The position numbers and the translations under genes are program-made. The notes under the pieces are model-generated. The model was not told where the DNA came from, did not search any database, and saw nothing but the letters and a program-made list of their open reading frames with translations. A stretch of DNA of 64,000 nucleotides, taken from assembly GCA_027943335.1 (NCBI GenBank), contig BSBK01002929.1, forward strand, positions 186,001-250,000, read 5' to 3'. Shown here piece after piece: positions 11,810-23,174 of the stretch. The DNA comes from Chamaecyparis obtusa (Eukaryota; Streptophyta; Pinopsida; Cupressales; Cupressaceae). Position 1 is the stretch's first letter, and every line of letters begins with the position of its first letter.

Positions 11810-13596
11810 ATGGATGTGTCATCGAGCTCTAAAGATATTATGGTAGACCCTATTGATTTCGGTGCTTTAAGATTGCAATTAGTGGAGAAAGATGCAATTT
11901 ACAAGAGGTTGGAGGAGAGAGATGCTAAGACCATAAATGCATTAATGGAGAGAGAGTCTCTTCTTAGAAAAAATAATTAATTAAAGGAAAGAAACAAAAT
12001 ATTTTCTTCTGCTCCTAAATCTTTGCAGCCTAATCTTTTTGGTGACCTTCATGCTTTAATAAAAGAGAAAGAACAACTGTTGCAGGACCAAGAGTTCAAA
12101 CATGAGGGCCATGTGATTAAATAGGTCCAAAGTCATGCTCATCAGCCTAATGAGGCAAACATAACAGAAAATACCAGACCTAGTGTTGTTACAAATAAAA
12201 AAGGAAAGCAGAAGATGGTTGGGATTAGAATAAATGAGCATGTAGTTGTACGAAAGATCCCACCACCTATTTCAAGTTTTGATATAGAAATGGAGAAGAG
12301 AAAGAATGAAATGGATGATCTAGCAAAGGAATTGGAGAAGGCTGAGGTCGAAGCATCTATTGCAGAGACAAAAAGGAAGATCCAATTTTTGAAGTCTTCA
12401 TCTACAGACACTCTTGGACCATCTGCAACTGAAATAGGTATGTCATCTGCAACTTCTAGTGCTTCTCCACTTGGTAGTATTAACACTCATAACCCACCTC
12501 TTGTTTCATCTACTAAGTTGAGTATTGATCCTAAACAACAATCAAATGTACAAGGAGGTGTTAGTACAAGAAAAAATGCTGGTCCTAGCGGAAACACTAG
12601 ATTGAATTTTCAAAGAAGACCTATGCAATTAGAAGGGTATAGGAAAATTAGTTTTGATGGGATACCTAGTTATCCTAATGCTATTATAACTGAGATAAGA
12701 GATAAGGTACCCAAATTTTCTGGTAATAATGTTATTAGTTGTGAAGAGCATCTTAAGTTGTTCGTAGATATGTTATATGATTATGAGATACAACATGATG
12801 ATGTGGTTATGAAATTGTTTGTTCAATCTTTAGTAGAATATGCTAGAGATTGGTTTAAAACACTCCCTGACCGATGTATTGATACATGGGATGGTTTTGA
12901 AAAGTGTTTTAAAGAACAATATGGTGATAGACTAAATGCTAGCTTCATTTTGAATGAGTTCAAAAACATAAAGAAAAATCAAAATGAATCCTCAACTGAG
13001 CTCAACATGAGATTCTAGAAGGGGATGCACAAGTTGTTTCAAGTCATGAGATTAGATGATAATGTTTTCTTGACCACATACCTCAATTCTTTTGATGGAA
13101 ATACTGGATACCAACTAAGAGCCAAAGAACCAAGGATTCTCAAAGATGCCTTTAGAATTGTAGTAAACATTGAGAACAATATGAAAATAACTAGAAGATT
13201 TGGTGGGAAGAGAGATGATCCTAAGCTATTTGGGAGCAAGAACTACAAAAAGGATAATGAAAGGACTGTTGGAAATAAGAGGCAAGAAGATGACATGTTT
13301 CATAAGGTTCTAAATGCATTCAAAGAATTAAAAGTACCTAGTAGCAGGAATGATATGGTCCATGCTGTTGAAAAACCTCATTTCAACAACAATTTCAATA
13401 GGTAGAATAGGGTGAAAAATTACCCTTATAACACCCAATGGAAGGATGGTAAACTTATTTTCCCAAATGCAAAAGGAAATAATGATAAATTCATCCCTGA
13501 CCCCTTGCACAAAGCTACTGTATATGTTGTGGAGGATACACTATGGTGTATGGCTTTCCAATCTCCTCATTCTACAGAGCATTGTGTGGTTGCACA
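11810..13596 (+). pseudogene. T3 gag
   Basis: The frame starts at ATG 11810 and stays in one phase to the solo-LTR insertion. In-frame stops lie near 11978, 12122, 13016 and 13403. The N-terminus is a charged coiled coil (LEERDAKT, then EMEKRKNEMDDLAKELEK). A gag capsid domain follows at 12690-13110, with VPKFSGNN, VKLFVQSL, ARDWFKTLP, WDGFEKCFKEQYG and FKNIKKNQNES. The C-terminus keeps a degenerate zinc knuckle, CMAFQSPHSTEHC, in which the second Cys reads Phe. Gag forms the particle that packages element RNA. Two of the stops (RF-stop-KGM, NR-stop-NRV) are tag codons that probably replaced cag or tgg. Confidence 0.82.
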
Positions 13597-14911
13597 TGTT
13601 GGTGCCCCAAAATGATGGATCACTTTTGGCCAACTGACAAGTACACACTAATACCTCTACAATTCTGGCTTAATCAAGCCAAGGCTGGTAGGCCTAAATT
13701 CACTTTAAACTATCAAATTCTCTATGTTGCACAACTGTGTACATAAATAAACAAAGTTCCTCCCAAGGTGGTGAATGATCCTTGGAGGAAAGAAACAAAT
13801 CCTCTAATAATCTCTATTCTATAAATCTTGACTAAAGTGGATTAAACTAAGGACTCAAAAGTAATATTTTTGAAATAATGATTATATAATCTACAAACCA
13901 CAAAGTATGAACCAAATGACAATTTCCAAATTATAGTTAGATAAGTGCCTTCTAAATACTTGGGCTATAGAGTCATAAAACTTTCAATCCTACGTACAAT
14001 CAGAGATGGTTTTAAGGTAACTCACTCCTATAAAGCGAGACCATCACCCTGCAAGCTTCTATTGAAACAAAATTTAAAACAACTTATACAATAGGTCCTA
14101 TGATTTTTAACCCAACTTAAGAGCCCAAAAGGAAACAGTAACAGGTTCTCAGACCATGCTACCATTATTCAAATTGTACAAATTAGTCATAAATGAATGC
14201 ATCAAATAGAAAAACACAGTAGGATACCCTGGTTCATAGAGTAATCTGAAAGACTAATTGAAAACATATAAATTATAACCACAAATAAAAAAGAAGAGCA
14301 CTTATCTTTATTAATGTTGAAAAAAATAGTACATTAGAGTTCATATTGTAGTTTTGATCGAATTATATCCTATAAAATATATCTTTTATTGTATTTTCTC
14401 TCTTTACATTTTACATTATGTATATATACATGTTTGAGTGGCTTTCACACCTCTTTAGGGTGAAAAGACACACCCTTATTACAAATTATTTTGAAAAAAT
14501 GATAAACTAACTAAAAAATAACTACCTAACTTTTGGATTTGGGCTTGGTTGAAAAACAAAAACACCTCATGGAAAGCTAAGATTTTTATAGAAGATAGGA
14601 ATTGATTTCTCGAACTGGGTTTTTTGTAGATTTTTAAAATTCGACCATCTTCTACCTCTGTCGACATAATCTTTGCAGCAGGTTGATATTCCAGCATTTT
14701 CTGAAGGCTTTGATCATAGAATTTTGATTGTTCTTGTCACAGAGCTTCCTTCCATAATATCTCAACTTTTAAATTGAAAATTAATGTAATATTTTATCCC
14801 ATTTCATGTACTCCATCATTAATTATTGGGCATGGAGTTTAAGAGGCTATTTTTTAGGGTTTTATTACTATATAGGACTCTAAATTTTGCCCAAAATTTA
14901 GAGCTCCAACA
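13597..14911 (+). mobile_element. Solo LTR inserted at the T3 gag/protease junction
   Basis: It begins TGTTGGTGCC and ends GCTCCAACA, so it carries the inverted termini TGTTGG and CCAACA. The flanks are gcaca (13592-13596) and acaca (14912-14916), a 5-bp TSD with one change. When the insert and one TSD are removed, the T3 frame continues in phase from HCVVA into SIAAYQDDEV, the sequence expected after a Tat gag finger. There is no internal coding region, so it is a solo LTR of 1315 bp. A TATA-like run (tatatata) near 14421 suggests plus orientation. A second copy is not in the window. Confidence 0.75.
14878..14903. repeat. Perfect 11-bp hairpin near the solo-LTR end
   Basis: The arms ctctaaatttt (14878-14888) and aaaatttagag (14893-14903) are perfect reverse complements with the 4-base loop gccc. 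It lies eight bases inside the LTR terminus at 14911. Confidence 0.7.
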
Positions 14912-16323
14912 ACACAGTCCATAGCTGCATATCAAGATGATGAAGTTGATGAATTTAACCAAGAAGAGACTAATGATGATATTGGTTGCAACATGATTGA
15001 GTCATATCTAGAACATAAGGATGTCTCTGATGCTGATGAAGAAACTGATGTGTGTTAAAAGAGACACAACATGGCATTACTCTATCAAGAAATCTTTTCT
15101 GATGATGAAGACATTGATGAGAAGACATGTAAAATGAACTCTTCCTTAGAGAAAATAAACTTAAGAAGACCTTCAAGAGAGGAAATTGATAGGATTACTA
15201 TACAAATGGTTTCCCAGGTGAAAACTAGGAACATGACATCAAATGATGGCATTGGAAAGGCTGTAGCAATGTTTATAAAAGGTACTAGTTCCAAGGAACC
15301 CATTGGGAACAAATTAAAAAATGACTATGTAGCAGAGGTCAAGAATGTCAAAGGTAAAAAGTGGGAACTGAAGGGAACTGGAGCTATCAAGGTGTCTAAT
15401 GTTCATGACAAAGATACCCAAAAGGAAGTTGAGAGGTCAGTTGCTACAATGGCCAAAGTTGAGAAACTGAGAGTGACAACAACAGTTAATATACCTAAGA
15501 AACAAAAGGATGTTAGGGAAATGCAGGATGAATTTCCTTCATCTACCCCTATTGACATGTTGTCAGTATTTTCTCAGATCATTGTCAAGGTTCCCCTATC
15601 AGAATTATTAGGGATCCCTGAACACAAGGACAAATCTCTAGCATGGGTGGATAGTGTTCATGAAAATAGTATTTCTTGCAATACCAGTGAGCCATAGTCA
15701 GAAGCTAAAAAAGAAATACAAGTTCAAGGAGTGGTATCTCAGATACCACCTATGTATCTGGATAACTTTATCAATGCTAGCCTTGAAAACATTGATCCAT
15801 TTATCCTAAGCATCATAGTGAATGGAATGATAGTAAAAAATTATATGATTGATTCAGGTGCATCGAATACTATCATCACTTTTAAAATTACGGAGAGATT
15901 GGGTCTCAAGGTTGATACTGTCCAGGGTAGATGTTGTGCAATGGACCAAAGAGAAGTGCCTATCATTGGGACTATCAATGCACTACCTTACAAGTTGGTA
16001 GCCTATCTAGAGAAAGAGTTGACTATGAGTGTCTTGGTTGTGGACATTCCTCCTCACTATGGAATGCTACTATCCAGGAAATGGAGTGTTGCTATGGGTG
16101 GAAAATTGCAATGTGACCTTTCCTTTACTACCTTCAATATTGATGGTTATTTTATCAAGATTGAAAGAGAGACAAGGGTAACTCATATGATTGAGAAGAA
16201 CATTGACAATGAAAATACCTATTTTTTAGACACTGATATCAATGCTTTCAGGGCTGAGGTCATTGTTTTCGAAAGAGAAATTGTCTTGCCTTCTATCACT
16301 ATGGAAGTGAATACCATGACTTA
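14912..16323 (+). pseudogene. T3 protease region
   Basis: In phase with gag. After an acidic linker (DDEVDEFNQEE, DADEETDVC, then a taa near 15056) comes a Lys-rich segment. The aspartic protease follows, with active site YMIDSGASNTII at about 15842-15880, a flap-like region around VPIIGTINALPYKLVAYL, and GMLLSRKWSVAMGG (cf. LLGRPWL) near 16060. Retropepsins work as dimers and cut the polyprotein in the particle. The catalytic D-S-G is intact. A tag at 15695 and the tag/taa ends interrupt the frame. The stretch continues in frame into the RNase H domain with only a stop at 16321-16323 between. Confidence 0.8.
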
Positions 16324-17110
16324 AAAGGGTGTGTTATGGGTGATGTACTTGGATGGTGCTAACTGTAAAGATGGTTTAGGGGAAGGTATTTTGCTCATTT
16401 CTCCTGATAGAAACACCTATAAGTTCTCTTTTACATTGAGTTTCTCATGCACAAACAACATTTCCCAATATGAATCATTACTAATAGGCTTAAAGTTGGC
16501 ACATAAAGATGGAATTAAATGTGTAAATTTTGTTGGTGATTCAGATCTAGTTGTGTCTCAAGTGAGATCAGTCTATGCCTCCAAGAATCAAAGATTAAAA
16601 CAATATAGGAATGTAGTATGGGATATGATTGAGATTTTTGATGCCTTCAATATTATGTGGAAGGATAGGAGCAACAACAAGATGGCTGACCTATTAGCCA
16701 ATATAGAAATCAATCCCACTGATGTCACTTTTGCAAGCCTCTCAAAAGTTGAAACTCAGACTAGGCCCAGTATACTAGATACTTTTGAAAATTGGTAGGT
16801 CTTTGAGGATGACCAAGATATCTTAAGATTCATGAATTGTGAAGATAAGTATCAAGGTCAAGAAATAGATTTCTTAGCCTTGGTGGAGACTGTAGGAGGA
16901 AAAGAGGTTATCCTTGGAAGTGAAGTCCTATAGCTTAAGACTAACAAGGTTCCCAAGGGACTTGTTGTTTTGGAAATTGTATTTGATAACTAGGACAAAG
17001 TCCAAAAGGATACTAAGAAAAGAGACCAGATGGACCTGGAGGAAGTTAATCTTGGTACCCGAGAAACACCAAAAAATGTATAGATTGGAAAATAGATGTC
17101 TCAATAGCTA
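16324..17110 (+). pseudogene. T3 additional (archaeal-type) RNase H, upstream of RT
   Basis: About 155 codons (16331-16798) show an RNase H fold of the RVT_3/archaeal type. The acidic residues are all recognisable: YLDGANCKDG (first Asp), QYESLLIGLKLA (Glu), FVGDSDLVVSQV (second Asp) and KMADLLAN (last Asp). It lies between protease and reverse transcriptase in the same frame as both. In most Tat elements I know, and in T2 and D here, this second RNase H lies after the normal one and before integrase. The 300-base tail (to 17110) is a linker with several stops. RNase H removes the RNA strand of the RNA-DNA hybrid. The copy is inactive through stops at 16798 and beyond. Confidence 0.78.
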
Positions 17111-18510
17111 AGAAAGTCTTTGATTGAGTTGTTGAGAAGATTCAAGAATGTTTTTGCATGGTCATATGATGACCTAAAGGTTTATAGAGAGGATATGTTT
17201 CAACATATCATTCCTTTAAAAATGGATGCTAAACCTTTCAGGCAGAAACAAAGGCCAATCAATCCTACCTTGGCTCCTAAGATGAAAGAAGAATTGATGA
17301 AGCTAAGAGATGTTGGGATCATAGAGCCTATTAGGCATTCTTCCTGGGTGTCAAATCTAGTCCTTGTTAGAAAAAATATTGGGGATATCATGTTATGTGT
17401 GGATTTCAAGAACCTAAACATATCTTCTTTAAGGACAACTATTGCTTGCCTAACATGGAAGCAATGCTACAAAGAGTGACTAGGTTTGACTTAATCTCTA
17501 TGATGGATGGTTTCTCTGGTTACAACCAGGTCATTGTGAAAGAATCAGAATAGTTCAAGACAACCTTCACAACACCATGGGGAACTTATGTTTCTGTAAG
17601 GATGCCTTATGGACTAACAAATGTTGGTGCCACTTTCCAAAGAGCAATGGATGTTGCCTTTGCATATTTTATAGATTTTTTCCTCATGTTGTACTAGGAT
17701 GATTTAACTACATATTCCAAGAGGGAAGAAGATCATTGTTCTCATCTTGAGAAGATATTTATGAGGGCTTTGGAATATGGCATTTCTCTAAACCAAAGAA
17801 AATGTGCATTTGGTGTGACTAAAGGCAAGTTGCTTGGCCACCTAGTGGGGAAGCAGGGAGTAAGAATTGATCCAGAAAGAGTAGTGGCAATTGACAAGAT
17901 TCAAAAGCCAAAAAATGTAAAAGGGATCCAATCTTTCTTTGGTCAAGTAAATTTCTTAAGGATATTTGTTACTAACTTTGATGAGATTACTAGACCAATA
18001 TGTAAGACGTTAAAGAAAGGATTTGTGATAAAATGGAACGGTGAGCATAATGAGGCCTTCAGGAATATCAAACATGCAATCAAGGATGCACTTGTGCTAA
18101 AGGCACCAGATTATGGTATTCCAATGCAATTTTTTTCCTTTTCTTCTTTTCACATTGTTGTTGTAGTCCTTTTATAGAAAAATGATGAGGGTTTTGAACA
18201 ACCTATTGCATTATTTAGTAAGTCTTTACAAGTTGTTGAACTGAAATATGATATCAATGAAAAGAAAACATATGCACTTGTGAAGACCATGAAAGCTTTT
18301 AGATGTTATTTGATGGGAGAAACTATAGTTTCTTTTGTGCCAAGTGTTGTAGTGAAAGGCATATTTTCACAATAAGAGGTGTCTGGAAGAAGATGCAGGT
18401 GGATAAATAGAATTCAAGAATTCAACATTGATATCCAGATCACCAAGCTGGTTAGAGGACAAGGACTAGAAAAACTGATGGCTCGGTCCAACCTTGATAC
18501 AAATTAGGTA
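17111..18510 (+). pseudogene. T3 reverse transcriptase and RNase H
   Basis: RT motifs appear in order: FAWSYDDLKVY, PINPTLAPKMKEEL, VDFKNLN, then after a one-base frameshift near 17428 LPNMEAMLQRV, MMDGFSGYNQV, TPWGTYVSVRMPYGL and the catalytic motif at about 17692, where Y and DD flank a tag codon (a cag codon, Gln, would differ by one change). RKCAFGVTKGKLLGHLV and the connection follow. The usual RNase H region runs from ALFSKSLQVVELKY to LMARSNLD with weak conservation. RT copies element RNA into DNA. Further stops lie at 17550, 18175, 18373 and 18505. The gene is dead. Confidence 0.83.
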
Positions 18511-19774
18511 AATTAGGCTAAGATTGATTATACATGTGATATGCATAATTGTATCTGGTATCAAGATATAATTTATTATTTGAGGAATATGAAATGTCCA
18601 TTAGGAATGGATGATAGCAAGAAAACAACATTAAACTTGCAGGCAATCAAGTATATTATCATCAGATGCAATTTATGGAGAAACAATCTAGACTGCATCT
18701 TGTTGAAATGTGTTGATGAGAATCAGGCTGATAAGTTGCTAAACAAAATGCATAAATGAATTTGTGGTGGACATTACATGGCTAAAACTACTGCTCAGAA
18801 GATTCTGAGAGTAGGGTTTTGGTGGCCCACAATTTTCAAGGATGAAGAAAGATTGGTGAGGAGGTGTGATGCTTGTCAGAGGTTTTCTAGTAAGATGAAG
18901 TTTTCAGGAAACATGTCGCTAAGGCCAATAGAGGTACAGGCTCCTTTCTAACAATGGGGAATCGATTTCATTGGAGACATACCAAATAGGTCTAGTGAGG
19001 GACACTCTTGGATTCTGGTTGCCACTGACTACTTTACAAAATAGGTAGAAGCTATGCCCACAAGGAATGAAACAAGTATGGTGGTGATTGAATTCTTATT
19101 AAACAACATTGTCACTTGATTCTTATTAAACAACATTGTATAAAGAATTTTGTGAAGGTCTAGGGATTTAGATGTCATATTCCTTTCCCTATCATCCACA
19201 AGGAAATGGACAAGAAGAATCATCCAACAAAAACCTGGTGAAGATTCTAAAGAGGATTATTGAAAAGAACAAGAAAGCATTGAACTCAAAATTGTCATTA
19301 GTTGTATGGGTTGACAGGGTAACTATAAAGAAGGCAATTGGGTGTGCACCTTCTGACTTGGTATATGGAATACATGCAAGAATGCCTCAAAATAACTTGT
19401 TAGAAATGTAAAAATTTGTCCAACTATATGACGATGATTTAGATGATGAGATGCAGTTGAGGATTGAAGATTTGATCAAGCTGGATGAAACCAGGAGAGA
19501 ATCAACTTCAAAGAATGCTAAGATGCAATTAAAAGTTAAGAACTTGTATGAAAAGAAATATGTAGAAAGGAAGTTTGAACCAAATGACTTAGTATTACTT
19601 TGGAATTCCATATTGGAGGACAAAGGGAAACATGGAAAGTTTGACCCAATCTAGTTAGGGCCATACTTGATTCATGAAAAATGGGGACTAGATTCATATA
19701 ATGTCAAAGAACTCATTGGTGACATTCAAGAATTGCATGTTCATGGACAGTTCTTCAAAAGGTACTTCTATTAG
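18511..19774 (+). pseudogene. T3 integrase, with core deletion
   Basis: The zinc-binding part is visible (ICGGHYMAKTTAQKIL, then CDACQRFSSKM), followed by core residues GIDFIGDI and ATDYFTK. At 19089-19140 the words attcttattaaacaacattgt occur twice in tandem and the expected DNG segment with the second catalytic Asp is missing. The frame picks up at SYSFPYHPQGNGQEESSNKN (with the catalytic Glu) and runs through APSDLVYGIHARMP to the C-terminal GPYLIHEKWG motif, ending at tag 19772-19774. Integrase inserts cDNA into chromosomes. Without the second Asp this copy cannot function. Confidence 0.8.
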
Positions 19775-20564
19775 AGGTATCCTTCTTTCCATGAGAAGTA
19801 GTTAGGGTTTGGACATATGTAAATTTTGTATAGGTGTGGTGTGTTCTTTTTCTGCCTGGTGTGGTTTCTGCAAATAGGTTTTTGCCCAATGCTCTCTGCA
19901 TGTTGTCAAGTTTTTAGTCTTCTCTCCCAAACATTCTAAGTTCTTACATGGGCACAAGTTACCCATCATCCCTAGATAGAGCCATTGTAAGCCAAAATTT
20001 CCCATGTCTTCAAATTTGTATGAAAATTGCCTTAATTTGGAAAATAAGTCTTTGTTCTTCGTAGGGTTTCAAAATTTGTTTTTCCTATGCCTAAAAACCC
20101 TACCCATGGTTTATTTTCATGTTACATTTTCCCGTGGCACTTAATTCTCCTTTCTAGCACATGGTTTTTATTTCCTTTAGTTCTCCAGGTCTCGTAAAGT
20201 CTCAAGTGCTAAGTTTATTAATCTGAAGATCGGATGACTGAGTAACTTTCAATGGTTGTCACGTGATCTCTAGGTTCTCGATGGTTAGTTATTATATCTA
20301 GCGAACATGGTTTTCTCCAAGTCTCTAAGTTCTTGGTGGTTATCTTTCAACACCCAGTGATCCATTGATAGACATTGATGTAAGTCTTGATCCATGGTTA
20401 TTATTAAGTCTCAGAGTTGAGTCCACAGTTAGTAGAGATCTGACGATTCAGTGCAATAGTCATCTCATGATCGCTTAATGCTAGTAGTTAGTGATTTGTA
20501 TTCTGAGATCCAATGACAAAGATTAGAAGCATTTATCTCTTGTTCTCACGATCAAGTAATGGTT
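19775..20564 (+). other. Non-coding region after T3 pol
   Basis: About 790 bases without a supported gene. The first half is T-rich (ttttgtatagg, tctttttctgcc). The second half contains scattered words such as catgatc and gatctctaggttctc that look like very diverged copies of the tandem repeat that follows. Confidence 0.5.
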
Positions 20565-21120
20565 AGGCCTTGAAACATTTGGAGATTTAGCGAGGACCAT
20601 AGATGAATTGAAAGATCGATGGCTGACACTTTGTCTTAGAAACTTATTGAGGTTAAGTAAATTATCTAGTGACTTGGAGATAAAGGCTTTTCATTGAATC
20701 TCACAACTTGACTAGGGTTTAAGGTTATTTCTTGAGATTGTGAGAATACCTCAGTCGCTAGATCTCTAGATCAAACATGAGTTAATGAAAGGGTGTAATG
20801 ATTGTGTGAAAGCTTTGGTCATTGAATCTCATAATCTAACTAAGGTTAAGAAAATGATTATGAGATTGTGAGACTCACCTCAGTTGTTGGGTCTCATGAT
20901 CGGATGTGAGTTAAGGAAAAGGTTTATGAGACCATGTGAAAGCTTTGGCCACTTTTTCTCATGATGTAACTCTAATTAAGACATGTGTCTTGAGATTCAG
21001 ATGTTTTCTTCAATTGATGAATTTCATGATCAGACTGGGGTTGAATGAAGTGTTATGAGATCATGAGATGCCTTTAGCCACTGAATCTCCAAGTAATATG
21101 TGGTTAAGTTCGCTAGACAT
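20565..21120 (+). repeat. ~129-bp degenerate tandem repeat, four copies
   Basis: The anchor words tcattgaatctc (20691), tcattgaatctc (20819), ccactttttctc (20949) and ccactgaatctc (21078) recur at 128, 130 and 129 bases. Each is preceded by a variant of gaaagcttt and followed by diverged text with gagattgtgag and a tcatgatc-like word. Tandem repeats in the 3' untranslated part are known for Tat/Ogre retrotransposons, so the array may belong to T3. Confidence 0.65.
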
Positions 21121-21407
21121 TAAAGGAAAAGGTAGCTTTGACATGGAAAATTATCGTTCCAAGATTGAGAAATTAATGAGATAGCTAATCCGACTTCAAG
21201 TGAGGGTTTTTTAACAATTTTTGAGGGTTAAAGCAATAAAATAGTAATCATTGATTTTTTCCTTTCTTTCCAAGAATTTAATGTAGCCTGTCAACTTCTC
21301 ACCTCATGGCTAGCCTGGATTCAAATTTGGTTTCATGTAGAAGTGAATGCTGAGGTGACATAGAGAAAATTTACAGTGATTCTGATAATTTCCATGCATT
21401 CATTGAT

Positions 21408-21420
21408 TATATATATATAG
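21408..21420 (+). promoter_or_regulatory. TATA-like element before ORF E
   Basis: The run tatatatatatag lies 122 bases before the first ATG of ORF E (21542). It has the context expected of a plant TATA box, but an AT-rich run like this can occur by chance. Confidence 0.4.
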
Positions 21421-22036
21421 ACAAGATGCTCCTGCTTTCACACTTATCAATTTTCAAAGAATGATTATGGAGCCGAGCTCTTGTAGTATGTCAATTTCAA
21501 GGACATAATTTGCAGTGCAGAGTATTTTGAGAGTGGGAAGAATGAGTCAACCAGAGGTTAGTCTTGCTTCATCGATTGAAGGAACAAAGGAGCAGGGTGG
21601 CGACTAGAGAGGAAAGCCAAATTATTCAGAGGAATTCATCCAGCTACTCCAGGGTCAACGAAAAACAAAAAGGTTAGTGATGAGACCTTTACTGATGCCT
21701 TGGCTAATTTTAGAGACCCTGTTACCCCTTTTGTATCAAGGTACTAGATTTTTAATTACATCTTTAGCAATCGAGATAAGCCTATCCTAGTGTGTAATGC
21801 TTGGAAGTAAGGATTGGAAAAGCTAGTTGTCCCTTATGTCTTCCTAGATGTTGACCTTTTAGTTGAGATGGCTAGGCATTATGACCCAATCTCCAAGTCT
21901 ATATGGAGAAGTGACCAGTTTGCCTTAGTCACCTTGGATAGGGGGTCATTTATGAAGGCTTTCAATCTATTTTCTTCTGCCTCAACTGAGATTGACTTAA
22001 GGAAGGAGAGGGAGAAGTATGTCAAATAGGTTGAGC

Positions 22037-22143
22037 TTGTAAAATCCCAAGTTGCTCACCATATGCCTAGAACTAGTAAATACATAGCCCCTCTCCCTAG
22101 CCACATAAAGGCTCCATATGGTGAGCAACTTGGGATTTTACAA
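22037..22143. repeat. 29-bp perfect inverted repeat inside ORF E
   Basis: Arms 22037-22065 and 22115-22143 are exact reverse complements, separated by 49 bases. The core word is cccaagttgctcaccatatg and its complement. The frame of E changes across the second arm, so this looks like a templated inverted duplication that damaged E. Perfect identity in otherwise decayed DNA suggests it is recent. Confidence 0.85.
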
Positions 22144-23169
22144 TAAAGATTATGATTACATCCAGTATGTAATCAATAGGATGCATGAGGGCCTAATGTC
22201 AATTAATGATAGTAGTAAGCCATCCAATTTCATGCATTATTATTTGTTAATACATTTGATCATGTTTTATAACATAGACTACATGGATGTGGGTATGCTA
22301 AGACCAAGGAAGATGGATCATAATGAATCAAACCCAGTTCAATTCTAGTTGATGCTTTGGAATTTTACTTCAAAGGAGAATTATTTTAATGGATTTCAAA
22401 ATTGGATGGTGTTTCCACTTTTGAACATGATGGGAACAAGTTTCACAAGGCTCCTGGTGAAAATTCTTAGGCTTCTAAGGCCTAGAAAATATGTTGATAA
22501 ATGGTCAGTTGATCACAATTGGGGAGACTTTTACCTTGATCAGAACTTCACCCTGATCAGAGTGTATGGGTGTCCACAGCCTCCACATGTTCTTCCTAAG
22601 TATGTGCCACCATGGATTTCTCTATTGGAGTTTTTTGGAAATTGATCTGGACTGATAAGGACATCTTGACCCCACACAGGTAAGGAACTTTTACCCCTCG
22701 GATGTTCAAAGTAACAAGTTTTTCAATTGGAAAAAGAGCCCTACCACAACTATCTCTATGGATAAATCATTTTAGGATGGCCTCAACAACATATAGGTAT
22801 GTTGAACCAGAGGAATTTAATAGAAATGAAAGGAAGATTCTTATTCCTAGCATTGGGATCATCAAAGAGCATGAGGGATGTGACATGGAGGATATTATCA
22901 GGAATATCCTATAGGAAGAAGAAATTGAAAGAAGGTTGGACAAAGTCCATGACTTGATGGACTTGGAGAAATAGATGAAAAAGGTTGGGATTTCCTTTAG
23001 TGGTATTTTCCCTAATCTGCCTTATATTGTTAAGATTGACAAGATGATCTAGAATTATGACATCTTGTATGAACAACTGGAATCTCAATTGGATACTAAA
23101 GTGCAGACTGGGAGGGATTACTCATCCTCTGAGTATGAGACTAGCAATGGGAGTTCATATGAAGAGGAT

Positions 23170-23174
23170 AGCCC
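23170..23174. other. Left target-site duplication of element A
   Basis: The word agccc directly precedes the left LTR and recurs at 46471-46475 directly after the right LTR. Confidence 0.85.

Larger units (their letters stand above)
10522..19774 (+). mobile_element. T3: older Ty3/gypsy Tat-related element
   Basis: Region with the order: fragment of 5' LTR, primer site, leader, gag, protease, RNase H, reverse transcriptase, RNase H, integrase. It is interrupted by T1 on the left and by a solo LTR at 13597-14911. Its domain order differs from T2 because the archaeal-type RNase H precedes RT. Everything from 14912 to about 17430 is in the same frame as gag. I could not find its 3' LTR; the tandem repeat at 20565-21120 and ORF E may belong to it. 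Many stops, one frameshift near 17428 and an integrase deletion show it is old and dead. Confidence 0.8.
21542..23174 (+). pseudogene. ORF E, 5' part: unknown protein, interrupted by element A
   Basis: The candidate start is ATG 21542 (MSQPEVSLASS). Two frame changes and several stops follow, but conserved-looking stretches run for hundreds of codons, for example VVPYVFLDVDLLVEMARHYD (about 21823), DQFALVTLDRGSFMKAFNLF, a Met/Tyr-rich stretch at 22118-22345, WSVDHNWGDFYLDQNF (22504) and WINHFRMASTTYRY (22758). I recognise no domain. The part ends in an acidic Ser-rich tail (SSSEYETSNGSSYEEDSP), exactly where A is inserted. The frame resumes in phase at 46471. It lies downstream of T3 pol on the same strand, like the additional ORFs known between pol and 3' LTR in some plant elements, but ownership by T3 is unproven. 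Confidence 0.6.

Noticed and set aside
14479..14697. 72-codon minus-strand frame
   Set aside because: It lies inside the solo LTR; no known motif and LTRs normally carry no genes.
20200..21120. CRISPR-like regular repeats
   Set aside because: The units are ~129 bp, diverged, contiguous and without spacers, in a plant context; a tandem repeat explains them.
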